This document shows, in pieces, positions 1-5,509 of a DNA stretch of 5,509 nt. The notes under the pieces are model-generated. The model saw nothing but the letters and a program-made list of their open reading frames with translations. It did no database searches and had not been told where the DNA came from. Within the stretch, counting starts at the first letter, position 1, and the number at the start of each line of letters is the position of its first letter. The position numbers and the translations under genes are program-made. This DNA comes from Thermoplasmata archaeon (GTDB lineage Archaea > Thermoplasmatota > E2 > UBA202 > JdFR-43): positions 1 through 5,509 of the forward strand of contig JAGGYX010000121.1 of NCBI GenBank assembly GCA_021162305.1, written 5' to 3'.

Positions 1-77
1 GCTACACAAAACCAGCTTGCACCATATGCAAATATAAGCAACCAGAATGCCCCCATAACAACCCATTTATATTTCAT
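1..77 (-). CDS. N-terminal fragment of a membrane protein, probably an MFS-type transporter (runs off the left edge)
   Basis: An ATG read on the minus strand at 77 opens a frame that stays open to the window edge, giving 25 complete codons. The peptide begins M-K-Y-K-W-V-V and continues with a run of hydrophobic and aromatic residues containing F-W-L-L-I-F-A-Y-G-A-S-W-F. A short basic N-terminus followed by a hydrophobic helix with a Y-G-A-S-W type turn resembles the first transmembrane segment of many major facilitator superfamily permeases; this assignment rests on pattern memory only. The gene follows the nucleotidyltransferase on the same strand with a 21-bp gap. A TATA-like box (TTTAAAAG, 103 to 96) overlaps the end of that upstream gene, at the same distance from the start as at the other promoters here. 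No Shine-Dalgarno is visible, which suits a leaderless start. That the frame is coding is fairly likely; the transporter family is uncertain. Confidence 0.62.
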   Translation of the reverse strand, partial: MKYKWVVMGAFWLLIFAYGASWFCV

Positions 78-95
78 GATGGTATAGTAGCCAAT

Positions 96-103
96 CTTTT
101 AAA
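96..103 (-). promoter_or_regulatory. TATA-like box for the left-edge membrane protein gene
   Basis: On the minus strand, TTTAAAAG reads from 103 to 96, preceded by A-rich bases that could serve as a BRE. Its first T lies 26 nt before the ATG at 77, close to the spacing at the other promoters in this window. It straddles the stop codon of the nucleotidyltransferase (99-101), so the promoter is embedded in the 3' end of that gene. AT-rich sequence makes chance matches easy; the spacing is the main support. Confidence 0.45.
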
Positions 104-1121
104 TTTTGGCATTTCTTACAACATTTCCTATCTGCTTCTTTGGATATCCTTTTGGCATTTCCTTGCTCCATACTCTTTTATTCTCTATATTTCCTTCAAT
201 GATTTCTCCATCTCCAATAATTGAATTTTTTATTATTGCGCCTTTTCTAACAACAACATTGCTCCCTACTATTGAATTTTCTATTTTCGCATTTTCCCCT
301 ACTTTAACATTTTCATATAATATGCTGCTTTTTACCTCAGAATTTTCACCTATTATGCAATCATTTCCTATGCTGCTTTCTTTAACGCTTCCTTTTATCA
401 TGCAATTTTCTCCAATAAGAGCTTTCAAACCATTCTTTTTTAATAAGATTTTATTAGCTTCAATATAGCTCTCCATTCTACCAACATCTATCCAGTATCC
501 ATTGAAAGAATATCCATAAAATGGCAAGCCATCTTCTATAACTCGAGGGAATATTTCCATTTCCATGGAAGTAAACTTTCCATCTGGAATATAATCCAGA
601 ATTTCATAATCAATGCAATATGCACCTGCATTAATCAAATTGCTCGGCGCCTCATGGCGCAATGGCTTTTCAACAAATTTTTTTATTCTTCCATCTTTAT
701 CAATATCCACAACACCAAATTGCTCTACATTTTTGACAGGCCATAGCGAAATTGTTATTTTTGCCTTCTTCTTAATATGATATTGTATGAATTTTCTGAT
801 GTTAAGGGAGGATATTATATCTCCATTCAAAACCATAAATGTTCCGTTTATGTAGCGAGATGCATTTTTAACAGCTCCAGCTGTTCCAAGAGGCTTCGGC
901 TCAGGATTGACAATTGCATTTATTCCATTGGCATCGAAATATTCTTCAAGCTGTTCTTTTTTATAATTTGCAGCAACAATTATCTCTGTGCCAGATGGCA
1001 GGGCTTTTATCAAATAACTTATCATTGGTTTATTCAGCAAAGGAAGCATTGGCTTTGCTTTTGTATATGTCAATGGAGCCAGCCTTGTTCCAAAGCCGCC
1101 TGCCAGTATAATGGCTTGCAT
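99..1121 (-). CDS. Sugar-phosphate nucleotidyltransferase with C-terminal left-handed beta-helix (mannose-1-phosphate guanylyltransferase-like)
   Basis: This 340-residue cytoplasmic enzyme would condense an NTP with a sugar 1-phosphate to give an NDP-sugar and pyrophosphate, supplying glycosylation or glycolipid pathways. The N-terminal Rossmann-like catalytic domain (about 1-235) carries the signature LAGGFGTRL (6-14), K-P-M (23-25), LGTAGAV (78-84), the metal-binding N-G-D (99-101), F-V-E-K-P (149-153), N-A-G-A-Y (164-168) and W-I-D-V-G (210-214). From about 236 to 312, I/V-G-x-N/G hexapeptide-like repeats form a left-handed beta-helix, as in GDP-mannose pyrophosphorylase-type and archaeal bifunctional relatives. 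Length is normal for this architecture. Base and sugar specificity (GDP-mannose, UDP- or dTDP-glucose) cannot be read from the sequence. It starts 30 bp after the aminotransferase stop. It has its own TATA-like box and no Shine-Dalgarno, so it may be transcribed separately. The ATG at 1121 is fixed by the catalytic motif beginning almost immediately. Confidence 0.93.
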   Translation of the reverse strand: MQAIILAGGFGTRLAPLTYTKAKPMLPLLNKPMISYLIKALPSGTEIIVAANYKKEQLEEYFDANGINAIVNPEPKPLGTAGAVKNASRYINGTFMVLNGDIISSLNIRKFIQYHIKKKAKITISLWPVKNVEQFGVVDIDKDGRIKKFVEKPLRHEAPSNLINAGAYCIDYEILDYIPDGKFTSMEMEIFPRVIEDGLPFYGYSFNGYWIDVGRMESYIEANKILLKKNGLKALIGENCMIKGSVKESSIGNDCIIGENSEVKSSILYENVKVGENAKIENSIVGSNVVVRKGAIIKNSIIGDGEIIEGNIENKRVWSKEMPKGYPKKQIGNVVRNAKI

Positions 1122-1140
1122 GATAAAGAAAAAAGATGGG

Positions 1141-1149
1141 ATAAATAAA
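1141..1149 (-). promoter_or_regulatory. TATA-like box for the nucleotidyltransferase gene
   Basis: The minus strand reads TTTATTTAT from 1149 to 1141, with TTAAAG just upstream as a possible BRE. The first T is 28 nt before the ATG at 1121, placing the predicted transcription start at or next to the start codon. It lies in the 30-bp gap after the aminotransferase gene, so the nucleotidyltransferase may have its own leaderless transcript rather than relying on readthrough. Confidence 0.5.
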
Positions 1150-1151
1150 CT

Positions 1152-2530
<1,379 letters not shown>

Positions 2531-2536
<6 letters not shown>

Positions 2537-2565
2537 TTTTGGAGCATTGCCATCCAAAATTTTTT
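2531..2565. repeat. Perfect 13-bp inverted repeat in the divergent promoter region
   Basis: AAAAAATTTTGGA at 2531-2543 is exactly reverse-complemented by TCCAAAATTTTTT at 2553-2565, with a 9-bp spacer that does not pair. The arm centres are 22 bp apart, about two helical turns. Each arm carries the BRE/TATA-like element of one of the two divergent genes. If both transcripts start at or near their start codons, the repeat is not transcribed, so it would act as DNA (paired promoters or an operator) rather than as an RNA hairpin. The symmetry is seen directly; the role is inferred. Confidence 0.75.
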
Positions 2566-2569
2566 TAAT
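2560..2569 (+). promoter_or_regulatory. TATA/BRE-like promoter for the oxidoreductase operon
   Basis: The plus strand reads TCCAAAA followed by seven T's and AAT (2553-2569), nearly the same string as the aminotransferase promoter on the other strand. With the box taken as 2562-2569, its first T is 29 nt before the ATG at 2591. The bases immediately before that ATG (ACATTACCAA) contain no Shine-Dalgarno, consistent with a leaderless first gene of the operon. Confidence 0.5.
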
Positions 2570-2590
2570 GCCACCTGCATACATTACCAA

Positions 2591-3139
2591 ATGCTAAAAG
2601 AAATTGTATTTCATGGAAGAGGCGGTCAAGGAGCTGTTACAGCTGCAAATATTCTTGCTTCTGCTGCTTTAAAAGATGGTCATAAAGATGTGCAGGCTTT
2701 TCCTTTTTTTGGAGCAGAAAGGCGTGGCGCACCTGTCAGAGCTTTTGCCCGTATAAGCGATGAAGAAATAAATCTGAGGAGCCAGATAAAAGAGCCAGAT
2801 ATTGTTGTTGTTCTGGATACTGGCTTAATGGATGTTATAGATGTTGATTCTGGCATAAAAAAAGATGGACTTATTATCATAAATACAAATATGCCCCCCT
2901 CGCATTTCAATTTTAGATGCAAGGTTGCAACAGTAGATGCAACTTCTATTGCAATTGAGGAGAATTTGATGGTTAGTGGAATTCCTGTCGTCAATACTCC
3001 AATGGTTGGCGCCCTCGCAAAATTTCTGGGGATAAGCATCGAGGCAGTTAAGGAGGCAATAAAAGAGAGGTGGCATGGCGAGGCTGGAGAAAAAAATGCG
3101 AGGGGAGCAGAAATAGCATATAATATGGTGAGAACATGA
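2591..3139 (+). CDS. porG: 2-oxoacid:ferredoxin oxidoreductase gamma subunit (pyruvate/ketoisovalerate family)
   Basis: This 182-residue gamma subunit of the heterotetrameric Por/Vor enzyme corresponds to the gamma domain of single-chain pyruvate:ferredoxin oxidoreductases and is generally linked to the CoA-binding part of the complex. Motifs: H-G-R-G-G-Q-G (8-14) near the N-terminus; F-P-F-F-G-A-E-R-R-G (37-46) followed by A-P-V-R-A-F (47-52); and N-T-P-M-V-G-A (135-141). Length is typical. The start chosen is the ATG at 2591, because the conserved beta-strand E-I-V-F-H-G follows at once. A longer in-frame reading from TTG at 2525 would add 22 residues unlike the family and would run through the promoter inverted repeat. 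It is first in the operon. Its TGA overlaps the delta start (ATGA, 4 nt), indicating translational coupling. Substrate cannot be separated between pyruvate and branched-chain 2-oxoacids. Confidence 0.93.
   Translation: MLKEIVFHGRGGQGAVTAANILASAALKDGHKDVQAFPFFGAERRGAPVRAFARISDEEINLRSQIKEPDIVVVLDTGLMDVIDVDSGIKKDGLIIINTNMPPSHFNFRCKVATVDATSIAIEENLMVSGIPVVNTPMVGALAKFLGISIEAVKEAIKERWHGEAGEKNARGAEIAYNMVRT
3127..3131 (+). promoter_or_regulatory. Shine-Dalgarno for the delta subunit
   Basis: GGTGA within the end of the gamma gene matches the archaeal 16S rRNA anti-SD. It lies 4 nt before the ATG at 3136 and 7 nt before the second, adjacent ATG at 3139, so spacing slightly favours initiation at the second ATG. 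Confidence 0.55.
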
Positions 3140-3384
3140 TGGAAACAGCTATATCATATCCTACAGTTGGAGGAATGGGGAAAACAGGAACATGGAGAGT
3201 TTTTAAGCCTATTTTAGATGAAAGCAAGTGTATTAAATGCTGGCTATGCTGGATATATTGTCCAGAAGCGGCGATAGAAAAGTTAGAGCTACCAAAAATA
3301 GACTATGATTATTGCAAGGGTTGCGGTGTATGTGCCAATGAATGCCCTGTTAATGCAATAAAAATGGAGAGGGAGGAAAAATGA
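3136..3384 (+). CDS. porD: 2-oxoacid:ferredoxin oxidoreductase delta subunit (2x[4Fe-4S] ferredoxin-like)
   Basis: This 82-residue electron-transfer subunit carries electrons from the TPP/proximal cluster in beta towards external ferredoxin. Two complete C-x2-C-x2-C-x3-C-P motifs are present: C32, C35, C38, C42 (C-I-K-C-W-L-C-W-I-Y-C-P) and C60, C63, C66, C70 (C-K-G-C-G-V-C-A-N-E-C-P). These predict two low-potential [4Fe-4S] clusters. The N-terminal stretch K-T-G-T-W-R-V-F (16-23) is the usual extension that docks this subunit in Por/Vor complexes and distinguishes it from free ferredoxins. Two ATGs stand in tandem at 3136 and 3139; either start gives essentially the same protein. The gene overlaps gamma by 4 nt and alpha by 4 nt, both as ATGA, so it is coupled on both sides. 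No cluster ligand is missing. Confidence 0.94.
   Translation: MMETAISYPTVGGMGKTGTWRVFKPILDESKCIKCWLCWIYCPEAAIEKLELPKIDYDYCKGCGVCANECPVNAIKMEREEK
3372..3376 (+). promoter_or_regulatory. Shine-Dalgarno for the alpha subunit
   Basis: GGAGG inside a GGGAGG run near the end of the delta gene lies 4 nt before the ATG at 3381. It supports that start and the coupling of alpha to delta. Confidence 0.6.
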
Positions 3385-4493
3385 AGGTGATAGATACTGC
3401 AAACCATATTGCCGCTTTGGCAGCAAAAATGGCTAAGCCAGCTGTTATAGCTGCATATCCTATTACACCACAAACAACCGTTGTTGAAAAACTCGCACAA
3501 TATGTTGAAAATGGCGAGCTAAATGCACGTTATGTAAGAGTGGAATCAGAACATTCTGCTATGGCAGCCTGTATTGGTGCTGCTGCCACAGGAGTAAGAA
3601 CCTTTACTGCCACATCCAGTCATGGCTTGCTTCTAATGCATGAAATGATTCACTGGGCTGCTCTGGCGAGACTGCCCATTGTAATGGTTAATGTTAACCG
3701 TGCCATAGGACCAGGATGGAATATATGGAGTGATAGTAATGATTCAATGGGGCAACGCGATACTGGATGGATTCAAATATATGCTTCAAGCAATCAGGAA
3801 GTATATGATAGCATAATACAGGCATATAAAATTGCAGAAAATGAAGAAGTAATGTTGCCAGCTATGGTGTGCTATGATGGCTTTATTTTAAGCCATACTT
3901 CAATGCCTGTTGAAGTGCCAGAGCAAAGTAAGGTAGATGAATTTTTGCCAGAATTCAAATCGCTCTGGAAGCTCGATGTTGACAAACCAATAACTCATGG
4001 GAATATCATACTTCCAGATGATTACATGGATGTTCGCTATTCAATGAATGAGGCAATGAAAAGAGCAAAGAAAATAATAGCAGAGGTAGGAGAAGAATAT
4101 GGAAAGAAATTTGGAAGAAGCTACGGACTTATAGAAGAATATATGACTGAAGACGCCGATTATGTTATCGTCGCCACAGCAGCCATCGCAGCAGAAGCAA
4201 AAGAAGCAGTGAAAAGGCTAAGGGAGAGAGGCAAGAAAGCAGGACTTGCTCGCCTTCGTGTTTTCAGACCAATGCCATATGAATTACTCAAATATGATAA
4301 AATGATTGTTATAGATAGAGCTATTTCTGTTGGGCTTGGGGGCGTGCTTTATAATGAGCTTCGATGGCTTGGCGACGTCTATGGATTTATAGCTGGTTTA
4401 GGAGGCAAGGACGTTAGCTATGCCGATATCATGCGAATATATGAGCTTGCTGAAAAAGGAAAGGAAGGATGGTATGGAATTGAGGTGAAATAA
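3381..4493 (+). CDS. porA: 2-oxoacid:ferredoxin oxidoreductase alpha subunit
   Basis: This 370-residue alpha subunit provides the pyrimidine-binding half of the TPP site and much of the substrate pocket. Domain I shows Y-P-I-T-P-Q-T (26-32), whose T29 corresponds to the substrate-contacting threonine of single-chain PFOR; V-E-S-E-H-S-A-M (54-61), with E57 as the likely glutamate activating the TPP aminopyrimidine; T-F-T-A-T-S-S-H-G (74-82); V-N-R-A (105-108), with R107 the probable carboxylate-binding arginine; and R-D-T-G-W-I-Q (126-132). D-G-F-I-L-S-H (166-172) closes the domain. Domain II runs from about 260, with R-V-F-R-P-M-P (293-299) and G-L-G-G-K-D (339-344). Length is ordinary. Where many PorA proteins have M-G-S at the start of the second domain, this one reads A-T-A-A (265-268). 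It starts with ATGA overlapping delta, and its TAA shares one base with the beta ATG. Pyruvate is the default guess; other 2-oxoacids are possible. Confidence 0.93.
   Translation: MKVIDTANHIAALAAKMAKPAVIAAYPITPQTTVVEKLAQYVENGELNARYVRVESEHSAMAACIGAAATGVRTFTATSSHGLLLMHEMIHWAALARLPIVMVNVNRAIGPGWNIWSDSNDSMGQRDTGWIQIYASSNQEVYDSIIQAYKIAENEEVMLPAMVCYDGFILSHTSMPVEVPEQSKVDEFLPEFKSLWKLDVDKPITHGNIILPDDYMDVRYSMNEAMKRAKKIIAEVGEEYGKKFGRSYGLIEEYMTEDADYVIVATAAIAAEAKEAVKRLRERGKKAGLARLRVFRPMPYELLKYDKMIVIDRAISVGLGGVLYNELRWLGDVYGFIAGLGGKDVSYADIMRIYELAEKGKEGWYGIEVK
4482..4488 (+). promoter_or_regulatory. Shine-Dalgarno for the beta subunit
   Basis: GAGGTGA, a seven-base match to the archaeal anti-SD, lies 4 nt before the ATG at 4493 within the end of the alpha gene. 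It is the strongest ribosome binding site in the window and supports the TAATG stop/start overlap. Confidence 0.65.
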
Positions 4494-5392
4494 TGGTTGC
4501 AATACCAAAATTACCAACTGAAGAATACATACTGAAAGGAAATGCAGCATGTCCTGGTTGCCCTGCCACCATAGCTTTACGAACAACTTTGAAGGCACTG
4601 GGTAAAAAAACTATTTTTATTGTTCCAGCTTCATGCAGTGCCGTCATAGAGAGCCTTGTTCCAAAAACCTCTTTTGCAATTCCAACGCTTAACATTGCTT
4701 TCGCAGCCAGCGCAGCGGCAGCCAGCGGAGTGGCAGCTGCATTGAAAATGCTTGGAAAAGAAGATATAACGCCTGTTGTATGGGCTGGAGATGGAGGAAG
4801 CTATGATATTGGCATACAAGCATTGAGCGGAGCTCTAGAAAGAGGAGAGAATTTCATTTATATATGCTACAACAACCAGATGTATTCAAATACAGGCATA
4901 CAGCGAAGCGGGGCGACGCCATTCGGTGCATGGACAACAACGACATGGACAGGAAAGAAAGAAATGCAGAAAGAGCTTGCAGAGATTGTACTTGCTCATC
5001 ACCCACCTTATGTTGCTACAGCCAGCATAGCATATCCTGATGATTTATATGATAAAGTAAAGAAGGCGAAGGAAATGAAGGGTCCACGTTATATAGAAAT
5101 ACTTGCCCCATGTCCGCCTGGCTGGCGCTTTGATATGAGTAAAACTGTTGAGCTTGCCCGCCTTGCTGTCCAGACTGGAGCATGGGTTTTATATGAAGCA
5201 ATAAATGGAAAAATTGAGTTCACAAGCTACAGCAAAATGCTGTTAAAAGGTAAAAAGGAGAGAAAGCCAATAGAAGAATATCTAAGATTGCAGGGTCGTT
5301 TCCGCCATCTCACGAAAGATGATGTGGATAAAATAAAGAAAACAATAGATGAAAAATGGAAGCGTTATATGGAACTGTATACCAAGGAATGA
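4493..5392 (+). CDS. porB: 2-oxoacid:ferredoxin oxidoreductase beta subunit (TPP and proximal [4Fe-4S] binding)
   Basis: This 299-residue beta subunit binds TPP diphosphate, Mg2+ and the proximal [4Fe-4S] cluster. All four cluster cysteines expected from the family are present: C20 and C23 (C-P-G-C-P), C48 (A-S-C-S-A) and C207 (A-P-C-P-P-G-W). The TPP motif begins G-D-G-G-S-Y-D-I-G (99-107) and ends Y-S-N-T-G-I-Q-R-S (131-139), with D100 and N128 as likely Mg2+ ligands and N133 matching the active-site asparagine of PFOR. The C-terminal region has P-Y-V-A-T-A-S (172-178), the arginine/leucine segment L-A-R-L-A-V (221-226) and L-Q-G-R-F-R-H-L (266-273), all typical of archaeal Por/Vor beta. 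Several usually acidic positions are neutral here: C-S-A rather than C-x-E, F-A-A rather than F-E-N, and N-N-Q rather than D-N-E. It is the last gene of the operon, overlapping alpha by 1 nt. Substrate identity is not settled. Confidence 0.94.
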   Translation: MVAIPKLPTEEYILKGNAACPGCPATIALRTTLKALGKKTIFIVPASCSAVIESLVPKTSFAIPTLNIAFAASAAAASGVAAALKMLGKEDITPVVWAGDGGSYDIGIQALSGALERGENFIYICYNNQMYSNTGIQRSGATPFGAWTTTTWTGKKEMQKELAEIVLAHHPPYVATASIAYPDDLYDKVKKAKEMKGPRYIEILAPCPPGWRFDMSKTVELARLAVQTGAWVLYEAINGKIEFTSYSKMLLKGKKERKPIEEYLRLQGRFRHLTKDDVDKIKKTIDEKWKRYMELYTKE

Positions 5393-5425
5393 ATAGAAAC
5401 AATAAAGAATTGAAAGAGTGAACAA

Positions 5426-5448
5426 TTTTGCTATATTTCTATATTTCC
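5426..5448 (+). terminator. Possible pyrimidine-rich termination zone after the oxidoreductase operon
   Basis: Starting 34 bp past the beta stop codon is a T-rich, G-poor stretch containing a perfect tandem 8-mer, CTATATTT at 5431-5438 and 5439-5446. Archaeal transcription often ends at such T-rich tracts without a hairpin. There is no long uninterrupted T-run and no hairpin, so the call is weak. Confidence 0.25.
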
Positions 5449-5483
5449 AGACTTCAAAAATCTTTTCATAACGAAAATGTAAG

Positions 5484-5491
5484 TTTATATC
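5484..5491 (+). promoter_or_regulatory. TATA-like box for a gene beginning at or beyond the right edge
   Basis: TTTATATC preceded by ACGAAAATGTAAG (BRE-like A-rich bases) is close to an archaeal TATA consensus. Applying the 26-29 nt first-T-to-ATG spacing seen at the other promoters predicts a start codon at about 5510-5513, just outside the window. An ATG at 5504 lies only 20 nt away and cannot be judged from the two codons available. Confidence 0.4.
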
Positions 5492-5509
5492 TTTGATCAG
5501 TAGATGACC

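Noticed and set aside
647..660. Small GC-rich palindrome GCGCC-TCAT-GGCGC
   Set aside because: Only a 5-bp stem, inside a well-conserved coding segment; no evidence of a regulatory role.
4703..4727. Tandem-looking GCAGCCAGCG direct repeat (4703-4712, 4718-4727)
   Set aside because: The 15-bp offset keeps the reading frame and encodes an alanine/serine-rich helix of the beta subunit present in the family, so codon reuse explains it.
5477..5482. ATG at 5477 as a possible start of the next gene
   Set aside because: It is followed immediately by a TAA stop.

Overview
This AT-rich window is archaeal and densely coded. It resembles a thermophilic, ferredoxin-using euryarchaeon; a Thermoplasmata or Aciduliprofundum-like peptide fermenter is a guess, and rank cannot be fixed from this sequence. 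Three things support Archaea. The four-subunit 2-oxoacid:ferredoxin oxidoreductase is in the gamma-delta-alpha-beta order typical of archaeal Por/Vor loci. TATA-like boxes sit about one promoter length upstream of start codons. Shine-Dalgarno sequences of the GGTGA/GAGGTGA type occur only inside the operon.

Layout: everything left of about 2550 is on the minus strand and everything to the right is on the plus strand. On the minus strand, in transcription order, are a class III PLP aminotransferase (2513-1152), a sugar-phosphate nucleotidyltransferase with a C-terminal left-handed beta-helix (1121-99), and the first 25 codons of a membrane protein, probably an MFS transporter, cut by the window edge (77-1). 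On the plus strand is a tight operon: gamma (2591-3139), delta ferredoxin-like (3136-3384), alpha (3381-4493) and beta (4493-5392), joined by 1-4 nt overlaps. The last 117 bases (5393-5509) hold no gene; they carry a pyrimidine-rich possible termination zone and a TATA-like box for a gene that should start at or just past the window end. No gene-free stretch exceeds 300 bases.

The oxidoreductase converts a 2-oxoacid (pyruvate or a branched/other 2-oxoacid) plus CoA to acyl-CoA, CO2 and reduced ferredoxin. The aminotransferase moves amino groups to or from 2-oxoacids, so its divergent pairing with the oxidoreductase suggests linked amino acid/2-oxoacid metabolism (inference). The nucleotidyltransferase and the transporter are probably unrelated to that step.

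The most interesting non-coding structure is the 77-bp divergent intergenic region. A perfect 13-bp inverted repeat (2531-2543 / 2553-2565) places a near-identical BRE/TATA-like element in each direction. TATA spacing at four starts is consistent with leaderless transcription, and it argues for trimming the aminotransferase start by two codons. I see no mobile element, CRISPR array, RNA gene or clearly novel system; most of the window is ordinary core metabolism.
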